The position numbers and the translations under genes were made by a program. Of a DNA stretch of 64,000 bases, positions 8,946-16,707 are shown piece by piece (position 1 is the stretch's first letter; each line of letters opens with the position of its first letter). A model generated the notes under the pieces. The model had not been told where the DNA came from and searched no databases. It was given only the letters and a program-made list of their open reading frames with translations. The stretch is from a virus: IMG/VR virus record IMGVR_UViG_3300028840_004475, positions 83,748 to 147,747 of that record; one strand, given 5' to 3'.

Positions 8946-9371
8946 CTAGTCGGCGACGAGGACACGCACTCCGACGTTGTCAGTCTTCGGCGAAACGGCA
9001 GCGAAGATGGCGCTGAAGGACAGTTTCATGTACTGACCTCCCATCGGCACCTCGAACAGCCAGGTGTCGTCGCCAGTGACTGCCTTCTTGAAGATCTGGT
9101 CGCTGAGTGTGACGTCGGGTGGGGAAGAGCCATCCTGCGCCTGCACCGGATAGACTTCCGTCGATGAGGGACCGAACGAAACCACGCACTGGATCTCTGT
9201 GGCATCGGAGTACGTGAAGTCGACTGCGATCCAGGCCTTTCCGTAGAAAGACCATCCTTTGCCGTCTTGTGTGCCGCCGATTTGGACGGTGGCTTCTGCT
9301 GGACCTGGGTCGAGGTGGCCGCTCACTGCAGCGATGACCTCGCCCTTGTCCTTGAAGCTGTTGTACGCCAT
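8946..9371 (-). CDS. Putative virion protein
   Basis: 141 residues, beta-rich, no membrane segment. It lies between the BppU-like gene and the lysis genes. Not recognised. Confidence 0.5.
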   Translation of the reverse strand: MAYNSFKDKGEVIAAVSGHLDPGPAEATVQIGGTQDGKGWSFYGKAWIAVDFTYSDATEIQCVVSFGPSSTEVYPVQAQDGSSPPDVTLSDQIFKKAVTGDDTWLFEVPMGGQYMKLSFSAIFAAVSPKTDNVGVRVLVAD

Positions 9372-9381
9372 GGCCTGCCTC

Positions 9382-9795
9382 CTATCTGAGATTGTTGAGC
9401 AAAGCCGATGACCCGTACATTATACATGCACCGACGATCGTACCGCCAAGGAACACCCCGACGGTGATGTACAAAGCGAGGTCATCGTCCTCGTCACGCT
9501 CTGCAAGTTGTTTCGAGGCAGACTCATACGCGACGCGCCATTTCTCGGCGATCTCGACGTCTACCTTGGATTTTTTCTCGGAGATCTCGATGAGGTCAGC
9601 TTGCAGCTCGACCTTCTTCTCGAGGTTTTCGATTTTGTGAAGCGCGGTCGGGTGGTCTACTTCAACAAGCTTCAGCAGCTTTTTCGCTTTGTCAGCCTCG
9701 AAAAAAGTGCCTTCCTTGCCTTCATGAACAATGTCTTCGGCAGCAAGGACAGGACTAGAAGCCGAGATCAGTAAAACGAGCAGCCACTTCTTCAT
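9382..9795 (-). CDS. Exported membrane protein with signal peptide
   Basis: 137 residues. MKKWLLVLL-type signal peptide with a plausible AXA cleavage near SPVLAA, a charged coiled-coil segment (about 45-95) and a C-terminal hydrophobic span (about 108-127). There is no lipobox cysteine. Its start overlaps the end of the upstream coiled-coil membrane protein by 41 nt. The arrangement resembles overlapping spanin pairs of Gram-negative phages, but the C-terminal span is atypical for an outer-membrane spanin. Confidence 0.55.
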   Translation of the reverse strand: MKKWLLVLLISASSPVLAAEDIVHEGKEGTFFEADKAKKLLKLVEVDHPTALHKIENLEKKVELQADLIEISEKKSKVDVEIAEKWRVAYESASKQLAERDEDDDLALYITVGVFLGGTIVGACIMYGSSALLNNLR

Positions 9796-10114
9796 TGCTG
9801 AGACCCTCGATGGCTGCCTTGGCTTTCACGGCCCGCTTCTCTTGCTCGCGGATCTCAGCATCAATTACCTTGATCTGTTCGCGCTTGCCCTCACCCTTCG
9901 CTTCGAGAACGGTCTTCTTGGCCTGTAGGTGCGCGACCTCATTCTTTGTCTGCGCGACCTGCAGTAGCGAGATCAGATGCGTGATCTTGTGCCCCCTGAC
10001 CTTGAGCCAGAAGAACAGGATCGTGGCAATCAAAGCGATGATCAGCGCAAGCAGAAGTGCCAGCGACACCGCGTTCTTTTTCAGCCAGCTAGCTGCCAGA
10101 GTCAGAGTTGTCAC
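9755..10114 (-). CDS. Inner-membrane spanin-like protein, GTG start
   Basis: 119 residues: short N-terminus, one strong membrane span (about 15-37) and a long charged coiled coil. This is the topology of Rz-type inner-membrane spanins, which link to an outer-membrane partner and disrupt the outer membrane. The GTG at 10114 overlaps the holin-like gene stop (GTGA). A longer upstream frame is shadow sequence of that gene. Confidence 0.55.
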   Translation of the reverse strand: MTTLTLAASWLKKNAVSLALLLALIIALIATILFFWLKVRGHKITHLISLLQVAQTKNEVAHLQAKKTVLEAKGEGKREQIKVIDAEIREQEKRAVKAKAAIEGLSNEEVAARFTDLGF

Positions 10115-10437
10115 ACGGCACCCTGCAGAACTTCGAACTTGCTCTTGAAGGCTTTCCAGACCTGGCCGACGAAGCCACCGAGGAGGATACCGACCACGAT
10201 CTTGAGACCGATGGTCGGCTCCGGTGTGCCCTCTGGGACCTGTGCCAATATCACGCCAGGGATCCATGCAGCGACAGCGCACAGGACCATTGGCAGATAC
10301 GGCAGCAGAATGTGCACGGGCTTGGATGTCTTCTTGACGCCAACGGCGTCGAGCGTCTTCTTGATGATCTGCAAGAGAACCGCCACTGCGCCCATGAGGG
10401 CGAAGTGCTGCCAGATCAGCAGGGCGTCAAAGGACAT
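10111..10437 (-). CDS. Putative holin
   Basis: 108 residues with three hydrophobic segments (about 8-27, 42-65, 78-92), a short acidic PEGTPEP loop and a basic C-terminus. Size and span number fit class I holins, which form the pores that time lysis. Its position directly before a spanin-like gene supports the call. No sequence family is specifically recognised. Confidence 0.55.
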   Translation of the reverse strand: MSFDALLIWQHFALMGAVAVLLQIIKKTLDAVGVKKTSKPVHILLPYLPMVLCAVAAWIPGVILAQVPEGTPEPTIGLKIVVGILLGGFVGQVWKAFKSKFEVLQGAV

Positions 10438-10446
10438 GTCAGCCTC

Positions 10447-10788
10447 CTAGAAGTTGGCGATCAGGGAGTTGATGTTCCTGTACTCCTCGAGCACCATCTT
10501 CGCGTTGACGGTCCAGTTCTCTCTGTCGACGTTGTTGTAGTACTCGAAGATCGTGCGCCTGGTGACGTTCTCCCCGTCGAAGCAGAAAGCGACCACGGTC
10601 TTCCTCGAGTTGGCGAGCTGAACTCGCTCGAGGCCACGGAATCTGAATCCGCGCGCCTTGAGGAAGGCTGCGATGTGCTTGTCCTTGGTGCGGAAGAAGC
10701 CGGCGATTGCGGCTTCCTGATCGGCGGGTTCGATGTCTTCCAGGTGATACTCTCTATCGAGCACCTTTTCTGTTCTTATATGCTCCAT
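10447..10788 (-). CDS. DUF5659-like small protein
   Basis: 113 residues. The second half (K-A-R-G-F-R-F-R-G-L, then VVAFCFDG, then a FEYYNN segment and a final NINSLIANF) resembles the DUF5659 pattern found in many phages near head genes; its biochemical role is unknown. It lies between a proline-rich gene and the holin-like gene. Confidence 0.55.
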   Translation of the reverse strand: MEHIRTEKVLDREYHLEDIEPADQEAAIAGFFRTKDKHIAAFLKARGFRFRGLERVQLANSRKTVVAFCFDGENVTRRTIFEYYNNVDRENWTVNAKMVLEEYRNINSLIANF

Positions 10789-10800
10789 GTCGCATCCCGA

Positions 10801-11199
10801 TCAGTCTTGCGGACGCGGCTTGGGCTTGCGGGACGGCTTGCGGGACGGCTTGGGCTCGTCCTGCTCAACCGGTGGCTCGACAACTGGTGGCTTGGGCTTG
10901 TCCTGCTCAACCGGCGGCTCGACGGTCGGCGCCGAGGGCTTGGGTGCTGGTGCCGAAGCCGGCTCATCGCCAGCCTCCATAACCGCTTTGAGTTCCGCGA
11001 GCGAACCGCCCTTCAGGATGCAGACTGGAGTCTTCGCGCCGTTGAGCACGAAGTCGTCACCGTCCTCGAGTGCCTGGACCATCCGTGGATGGATCCTGTC
11101 GCCCTCGAACTCCTGCCCCTGCGTACAGGTGACGTAGCCCTTGATGTACCAGCCGTGGAGATTCACCTTGACGGTGAAATCTGAAAGCTTCTTCGCCAT
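10801..11199 (-). CDS. Protein with proline-rich repeat tail
   Basis: 132 residues. An N-terminal globular part (about 1-75) is followed by a disordered tail with repeated PPVEQD-x-PKP units and a basic end (SRKPSRKPKPRP). It follows the major capsid gene after a terminator. It could be a minor capsid or head-completion protein, but no family is recognised. Confidence 0.55.
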   Translation of the reverse strand: MAKKLSDFTVKVNLHGWYIKGYVTCTQGQEFEGDRIHPRMVQALEDGDDFVLNGAKTPVCILKGGSLAELKAVMEAGDEPASAPAPKPSAPTVEPPVEQDKPKPPVVEPPVEQDEPKPSRKPSRKPKPRPQD

Positions 11200-11240
11200 G
11201 ACTCTCTCTCCTCTCGGGTTTTATAGTTTGATGAAGGAAA

Positions 11241-11266
11241 GCCCTGGGGGCCGAAGCCCCCAGGGC
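11241..11266 (-). terminator. Rho-independent terminator after the major capsid gene
   Basis: On the minus strand a perfect 11-bp GC-rich stem (GCCCTGGGGGC / GCCCCCAGGGC) closes a TTCG tetraloop and is followed by TTTCCTTC. It lies 26 nt after the capsid gene stop, so it should separate high-level capsid expression from the downstream genes. Confidence 0.8.
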
Positions 11267-11292
11267 ACCCTTACATCACTGCCAGACGGCCG

Positions 11293-12549
11293 CTAGGTGA
11301 TGGGCGTCGCCACCACGTTGGTCGTCGTGTGGTACAGAACCGGCAGACCCGAGACGCCAGCGATGATCGCGACGTGCGGCGGATCGTCGTCTTCCTTGTT
11401 GAGCACCTTGCTGAACAGACCCGGACGCGGAGCCATGATGCCACCCGGCCCGTAGACGTGCTGGGTGCTGATGAACTCTGCGAACTCGGGGCCACCGGTG
11501 GTGCCCTGAGGGATGCTCCCGCGGATGATGAACTTGTTGTCCGGCAGGAACTGCTTCTTGACCCGCACCTCGGAGCCGACCGGGAAGGTCGCGGTGCTGG
11601 TCAGGGCGGTCACCGTCAGCACGTTGCCGACGATGTTGGTGATGTCGGTGCGGTCGCGTCCGCTGAACTCACCGTTCTTGTGCACGAGCGTGATGAAGTC
11701 GCCGATCTCCATGCCGGAGGCGTCGTCGACCGTGATCGACGTGGCACCAGCAGTGACCTGGTTGAGCGTGCCAGCCACGAGCCAGTAGCCCTTGTCGTAG
11801 ACGCGGGGTTCGAGGCCGGTGTAGGCGTTGAAGATCATGCGGATGTTGTCGCGGCTCAGCATGGCCGGGGTGCTCTGCCCGACGAACAGCGAGTCCCTGA
11901 GGTCCCGCATGGTGTCGTTCAGGAGGAGCACCTTCTCCATGTGACCGTTGTAGATCATGTAGGCCGGGTCCGGGCCCTCGTCACGGTACATCTCGAGCCA
12001 GTCGAGGATGTCGCTCAGGGGGTCGGTCGAGGCCTGGTCCCACCGGTTGACGCCGGTGAGGGTCGGCGTGAAGCGCGCCGGGATGTGGTAGTCGATGGTG
12101 TACTGGATGTCCTTCTGGTTGATCGCCAGAGAACCCATGACCATCTGCCACTTCGACCACTCCAGCCGGTTCTCAATGCGCATGCGGAGCTGACCGACGA
12201 TGTCGTTCACGATCCGCTGTGCGTTCTCGAACTCGCCGATGGTGCCGATGCGGCGCAGCGCGACAGTGTCCTTCTCGCTGAGAAGAACCTTCTCACGCCA
12301 GTGCGCCGGCTCGAACACCCACTGGTGCAGTCCGCGCTTCTCGATGATGGGCGACTCGGCGCCCTCTGCGGCGGCCATGGTCATGCCGCCCATGCGTTGA
12401 CGGACGTCCACCCTGACCTCGCGACCTTCCTGTGTCCTGAAAGGCACTTCGCTGGTCAGGTAAAAGGACTCCTGATCCGGGGTGATGTTGTCCAGAACCT
12501 TGCTGATGTACTTGGCCTGGAGCAACGGGTGGTTCGAAAGACCGTCCAT
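11293..12549 (-). CDS. Major capsid protein (lambda gpE-like)
   Basis: 418 residues, a usual length for HK97-fold capsid proteins of the gpE group. The N-terminus leads into a loop with basic and acidic pairs, then RGLHQWVFEPAHWREKVLLS and a long helix (FENAQRIVNDIVGQLRMRIENR) as in this family. Residues about 260-330 look like an inserted beta domain (repeats of TSITVDDA type). It follows a gpD-like decoration protein and a protease/scaffold gene, the usual head-gene order. Confidence 0.85.
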   Translation of the reverse strand: MDGLSNHPLLQAKYISKVLDNITPDQESFYLTSEVPFRTQEGREVRVDVRQRMGGMTMAAAEGAESPIIEKRGLHQWVFEPAHWREKVLLSEKDTVALRRIGTIGEFENAQRIVNDIVGQLRMRIENRLEWSKWQMVMGSLAINQKDIQYTIDYHIPARFTPTLTGVNRWDQASTDPLSDILDWLEMYRDEGPDPAYMIYNGHMEKVLLLNDTMRDLRDSLFVGQSTPAMLSRDNIRMIFNAYTGLEPRVYDKGYWLVAGTLNQVTAGATSITVDDASGMEIGDFITLVHKNGEFSGRDRTDITNIVGNVLTVTALTSTATFPVGSEVRVKKQFLPDNKFIIRGSIPQGTTGGPEFAEFISTQHVYGPGGIMAPRPGLFSKVLNKEDDDPPHVAIIAGVSGLPVLYHTTTNVVATPIT

Positions 12550-12620
12550 TTCTTGACTCCTTCTTGATGGTGACTACGGAGCCACCAACTCGTTCATCGC
12601 GCGCCTTTTGCTCCAGGCTA

Positions 12621-13022
12621 CTATGGCGCGTTCTCCAGGATGCGAATGCGCTGGCAGTTCGCCGCCGTGAAGTGCGTCAGCGTCGTGCCGCTGTCATCGA
12701 ACAGCACACCTTCCTTGAAGGTGCCCACGAAGTAGGCCTTGGCGACCTGGTTGCCGTCGTCGATGCCGAAGATGTTCTCGGCGAGGACCACGACTTCTGC
12801 GGAACCGGCCGCACCTGCGTCCAGCTCCGTGTAGCGTCCGCCGACACCGGCATCGGGAACCAGCATGAGGCCCCGGCGCAGGTCGGTCGTGGCGCCTGTG
12901 TGGGTTGTGTCAACGCACGACGAATCGATGGTGATTGCGTGCTCTTCGAACTGATCGGATGCGAGGATCTCGTGGACGAAGCCAGTGCCTTCCTCGTCGA
13001 CCTTGTAACCGTACAGAGCCAT
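12621..13022 (-). CDS. Head decoration protein (gpD-like)
   Basis: 133 residues. The pattern RRGLMLV, a glycine-rich turn GGRYTELDAGAAGSAEVVVLAENI and a C-terminal strand fit the lambda gpD-like head-stabilising family, which binds as trimers on the expanded capsid. It lies between the protease/scaffold and major capsid genes, as in lambda. Confidence 0.8.
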   Translation of the reverse strand: MALYGYKVDEEGTGFVHEILASDQFEEHAITIDSSCVDTTHTGATTDLRRGLMLVPDAGVGGRYTELDAGAAGSAEVVVLAENIFGIDDGNQVAKAYFVGTFKEGVLFDDSGTTLTHFTAANCQRIRILENAP

Positions 13023-13091
13023 CCTTGTCCTCCTCTCGGTCGTTCTTTCAGCTCAGGCCCGGAGGCCCACTCTGTCTGTCGACCGTGGCTC

Positions 13092-13754
13092 CTACTGCTT
13101 GGTGTTGTAGCCGGCGCGCTTGGTGGCGTCGTTCACGGCCTCGTCCGACATGAAGTCGACCTCGGTACCGTCGTCCAGCTTCACCTTGCCGTTGTCGCCG
13201 TCCTTCTTGTCGTTGTCCGGCGGTGTGTCGTTACCCTCGCCGATCAGCTCCTCGCTGAGGTTGACGCGGGCGTCCTCGGGCATGCTGTCGAAGATGCGCT
13301 TGACAGCGTCCATCAGGCTGATGGAGACGTCCTTGTCATCCTCGGACAGGGTGATGGTGGTCCCGGTCTCGACGTCGGCCAGGAGGATCTTCTTCGCCTC
13401 CTCGACCACGGCCGGGTAGTGCTTATCGGCGACCAGCTTGTCGCAGAAGATCTGGACGTCCTGCACCTTCTTCTGGGTGCGGATCTCGGCCAGCTCCTTG
13501 GTCGCGGCCTCGGCCTGCTCGGCCAGGTTCTTGGCCCGCTCCTCGTTCTCCTGCGCCTTCTGCTCCTGCGCAGCGATGCGGTCCTCGAACTTCTTCTCGA
13601 TCTCGCTGGTGCGCTCGTCGATGGCGGCCTGCATGGCCTCCTGCGCCTTCTCCAGCGTCGAAAGCTGCTCGCTGAGCATCTTCGACTGCTCGGAGTCGGC
13701 ACCGATCTCGCTCAGCTGCTTGCGCAGATCTGCGATCTGGGCTTCGATGTCCAT
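13092..13754 (-). CDS. Nested scaffold protein from an internal start
   Basis: An in-frame ATG at 13754 (protein start MDIEAQIADLRKQ) is preceded by GGAG at 8 nt spacing and begins exactly where the coiled-coil scaffold region starts. This would yield a 220-residue scaffold separate from the protease fusion, as lambda Nu3 is made from within C. The internal ribosome-binding site is seen; production of the short form is inferred. Confidence 0.6.
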   Translation of the reverse strand: MDIEAQIADLRKQLSEIGADSEQSKMLSEQLSTLEKAQEAMQAAIDERTSEIEKKFEDRIAAQEQKAQENEERAKNLAEQAEAATKELAEIRTQKKVQDVQIFCDKLVADKHYPAVVEEAKKILLADVETGTTITLSEDDKDVSISLMDAVKRIFDSMPEDARVNLSEELIGEGNDTPPDNDKKDGDNGKVKLDDGTEVDFMSDEAVNDATKRAGYNTKQ

Positions 13755-15038
13755 GTTGTTGACTCCTTGTTCGTCAGCGGCCACACGGTCACGCCGGCTC
13801 TCCAATAGAGCACGCGCGTGGGCCTCGAGATGTCGTCTTGCCCCCGCCAGTTCCTCTTGAGAGAAGCCCTCCACTTGATCCGCACGCGCCAGGGCGTTCC
13901 GAAGGCGACCCAGATCTATTGAGTCGTTCTCGGTGGCACTTTTCACTTGCGGGCCATGGTGAGGCAACGACCGCTTGGCGGCGTCACCATCTGCGTTCTT
14001 CTTCACGAGAGCGAACGCGGCGTCGGGCAACTGGCTGTCGGGTGGTCTCTTCTGCTCCGCTTGGGCGAAGCTTTTATCTTCTGTTTTTATAACGTCAAGC
14101 TCCCTGATCAGCTCTGACAACTCTGAGTCCTGAGTGTGTTCCTCCTCCGTTGCTGGTGTTTCTGGTTCGTCAACGTCGGCTTCGATGGCGGGCTTTCCAT
14201 CTTGGTCGGCGTTTGCAACTTCATCCTCGCTCATCAGAATGCTCTGCATCCCTGGGATGAACGGACGATTCGTCATGCCACCACCCATCACGGTGGGGCC
14301 GTAGGGCTGGTTGGTCTCTTTGTCGCGGAAGTTGTCCCGCACCTCGACGGAAAAGTACTTGAAGCGCTTGCCTTCCACCAGCTTGCGCCCCCAGTCTGTC
14401 AGCTCGACATCGCCGGTGAGAACAGGACGTCTCTTGCCGTCACGGAACTTGCGACTCGCCAGTCCCAGACGCTTCACCCAGGCAGTGGCACCCTCCTGAG
14501 GGGCATGCACTGAGTCGAAGGACAGCTCGCGCTCGATGACGTTGTTGATGAAGTTCTCGATGGCCTGTGTGAAGTACTTGCGGTCGAACTTGATGTCGCC
14601 GTACCGCGGATGCCTGAAGTTGCCAGCACGCAGCATCTCGATCGGAACCAGCTGCTCGGTGTACTCCTCGTCTTCTTCCTTCTTGTTGTGATGGGCCAGC
14701 TTGATCTTGCAGGGGCGGCTGAAGGAACCGTCTTCCGCTTCCTCGTCCTTGAAAAAGAGGCTGTAGGCGGCGTCTTCGTCCAGCTCGACAACATCGTCGT
14801 CGAACTGCATGCCGTCGACTTCCTGCAGCCTGATGAAGCCGGCATCGTCCAGGAAGGTGTCAATGTCATCGGGAAGCGAGGTGATGGTACCGAGGAAGTC
14901 GACCTCGCTATCGCCCATCTTCTGCGCTGCCTGGCAGATGGCGTAGGCAGAACTCTTGCGCTCCTTGGGATCTTGCCCTGGCCTGAAGGACTTCCTGGCC
15001 AACAAGGCCTCAACGCATCTCTCGACTTTCGGTGGCAT
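13092..15038 (-). CDS. Mu gpI-like prohead protease fused to scaffold
   Basis: 648 residues. The region at about 135-270 matches the Mu protease I pattern: NFRHPRYGDIKFD, then a segment with SVHAPQEGATAWVKRL and later FKYFSVEVRDNF and TNRPFIPGM. Residues about 325-420 form a separate small helical domain. The C-terminal third (about 430-648) is a charged coiled coil typical of scaffold. The protein guides procapsid assembly and is expected to cleave the scaffold. Its N-terminus carries a small Cys-containing helical segment (CVEALLARK, AYAICQAA). Confidence 0.8.
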   Translation of the reverse strand: MPPKVERCVEALLARKSFRPGQDPKERKSSAYAICQAAQKMGDSEVDFLGTITSLPDDIDTFLDDAGFIRLQEVDGMQFDDDVVELDEDAAYSLFFKDEEAEDGSFSRPCKIKLAHHNKKEEDEEYTEQLVPIEMLRAGNFRHPRYGDIKFDRKYFTQAIENFINNVIERELSFDSVHAPQEGATAWVKRLGLASRKFRDGKRRPVLTGDVELTDWGRKLVEGKRFKYFSVEVRDNFRDKETNQPYGPTVMGGGMTNRPFIPGMQSILMSEDEVANADQDGKPAIEADVDEPETPATEEEHTQDSELSELIRELDVIKTEDKSFAQAEQKRPPDSQLPDAAFALVKKNADGDAAKRSLPHHGPQVKSATENDSIDLGRLRNALARADQVEGFSQEELAGARRHLEAHARALLESRRDRVAADEQGVNNMDIEAQIADLRKQLSEIGADSEQSKMLSEQLSTLEKAQEAMQAAIDERTSEIEKKFEDRIAAQEQKAQENEERAKNLAEQAEAATKELAEIRTQKKVQDVQIFCDKLVADKHYPAVVEEAKKILLADVETGTTITLSEDDKDVSISLMDAVKRIFDSMPEDARVNLSEELIGEGNDTPPDNDKKDGDNGKVKLDDGTEVDFMSDEAVNDATKRAGYNTKQ

Positions 15039-15046
15039 TTCTGCTC

Positions 15047-16693
15047 CTAGCGCTGGCGCTGACGACGGTCGCGCCTGGTCTCTTCTTTCCTGCGCGGTGA
15101 GTCTGCGTTGCGGTCTGTAACCTTGTCTTCACGCTCGTCATCGGTGTCGTCCGTTGCCTCATTGTCATCAGTAGGCGACGAATTTCCACCGTCGTTCCCG
15201 TCGTTTGTACCAGAATTAGCCGCGTTGGTCAAAATAGGCAAGAAGATTTTCTCGTACTCATCTCCAGGGATCTCGAGCAGCTCGGCCAGGTGCTTGATGG
15301 ACGGCACCCAGTTGGGCGGCTGGCCCTCACGGACGTTCGTGCTCGAGAACATGAGCATCCTGATGAAGACGTCCTTCAACAGCGTGCGCTTGCTGAAGTT
15401 GAGGCGCTCGATTTTGATCCGACAGGGAACCTGCTGGCTTTTCGGGAAGTTGAAGGTGACCAGATCCTTGATCAGACTCTCGTTCAGGTTGTCTTCAATC
15501 ATCTGAATGAGTGCTTCCTCATTCAGAAGGTGAACGTCGAAGTGCGACTCCGCGGTCGCGTTGGTGGTGGAACCCTCGGCGATGCCGGTCTTGTCCGGCA
15601 GGTAGAGGGCCCTGGCCTTCATAGTGTTCAGGAACTGCAGCACGGACACGAACATTTCACCGCGCTGGCTGTCCTCGAGGATGTTGATATCCCACAGCTC
15701 TTTGCCTGAGGCCTTGTCGTACTGGCTGGGGATGACGACGTTGGAGTTGGACAGCAGCTGCTCCGTGCAGGAGAGCATGTAGTCCATGTTGTCGATCTTG
15801 GTCTCACCATCCGTCTTGACGGCCTGACCGAACGGGGCCTTCCCGACAGTGGCCGGCGCGCCCTTGCGCTCGAGGTAGCGTAGCAGGAACTGGATGATGA
15901 TCTGGCTCCAGTACCACGGCTGATAGGCCGCTTTGTACCTGGAATTGCCGAAGAAATTGCCGAACTCTGCCTCTGGTGCGAACCAGATGCACTTCTTGAA
16001 TCTGACCGGGCGCCTGGGCGTACGAGTGGTGTTGATGTACTCGTCCGTCTGCTTGACGAACTTGATCAGCTCGCTCTTCGGGTCGCGAACGATCACGATG
16101 GAGGATGGGTGAGGGAACTTGACCCTCGACACCACGTAGGCCTCACGATCGAAGACGACTCGACGCTTGCCACCTTCCTCGGTCTTGTCGATGCGCAGGT
16201 GCTGCAGCTCGTAGACCTTCTCGCCGACGGAGAAGCCATACTGGATCGCGCGCAGCATGCCCTTCACAGTGGGCCGGTAGATCTTGTTGATGGCCTCTTG
16301 GACGAAGGCGCCGATGGTCTCATCGGAGCAATCGATCCTGTAGTTCTGGGCCAGGATCTCCAGCTCGATGAAGGCAGTCGCCAGGGCGATCTGCGGATCA
16401 AGACGCATCTTCTCGTAGATGTGGAACGGAATGTGGTCCGGGTTGTACTCTTCTAGACCAGCTAAGCTCTGGGAAATCTGCATCAAATTCGGGTTGTCAT
16501 ACCCGAGCGATGCCTTTCCGAGCTTGCGAGGACCGACCATGGCATCGACGAAGACGCGGGCGGCCATCTTGTACTCAGAGCGCGGCATCCCACGCTCGAA
16601 CATGTCCAGGACGCCTCTTGCCACCGGGGGAAGCTCGGCTAGCTCCTCAGACCTCGGCATTGGAATCCGATGCACCGCAGCTTGCTGTTGCAT
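15047..16693 (-). CDS. Portal protein (DUF935 / Mu gp29-like)
   Basis: 548 residues. Features of the Mu gp29 portal group include DPQIALATAF near residue 100, AIQYGFSVGEKVYEL, and a late segment with TNATAESHFDVHL. A disordered acidic-basic tail ends the protein. I chose the ATG at 16693, which has GGGAG at good spacing and lies 14 nt after the terminase stop. A GTG at 16720 would extend it by 9 codons without a good site. It forms the dodecameric DNA channel of the head. Confidence 0.8.
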   Translation of the reverse strand: MQQQAAVHRIPMPRSEELAELPPVARGVLDMFERGMPRSEYKMAARVFVDAMVGPRKLGKASLGYDNPNLMQISQSLAGLEEYNPDHIPFHIYEKMRLDPQIALATAFIELEILAQNYRIDCSDETIGAFVQEAINKIYRPTVKGMLRAIQYGFSVGEKVYELQHLRIDKTEEGGKRRVVFDREAYVVSRVKFPHPSSIVIVRDPKSELIKFVKQTDEYINTTRTPRRPVRFKKCIWFAPEAEFGNFFGNSRYKAAYQPWYWSQIIIQFLLRYLERKGAPATVGKAPFGQAVKTDGETKIDNMDYMLSCTEQLLSNSNVVIPSQYDKASGKELWDINILEDSQRGEMFVSVLQFLNTMKARALYLPDKTGIAEGSTTNATAESHFDVHLLNEEALIQMIEDNLNESLIKDLVTFNFPKSQQVPCRIKIERLNFSKRTLLKDVFIRMLMFSSTNVREGQPPNWVPSIKHLAELLEIPGDEYEKIFLPILTNAANSGTNDGNDGGNSSPTDDNEATDDTDDEREDKVTDRNADSPRRKEETRRDRRQRQR

Positions 16694-16707
16694 CCTGTTC
16701 TCCCGGG

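Noticed and set aside
11329-13808. Two long plus-strand frames opposite the capsid and protease genes
   Set aside because: Shadow frames with low-complexity composition; the minus-strand genes are clear head proteins.
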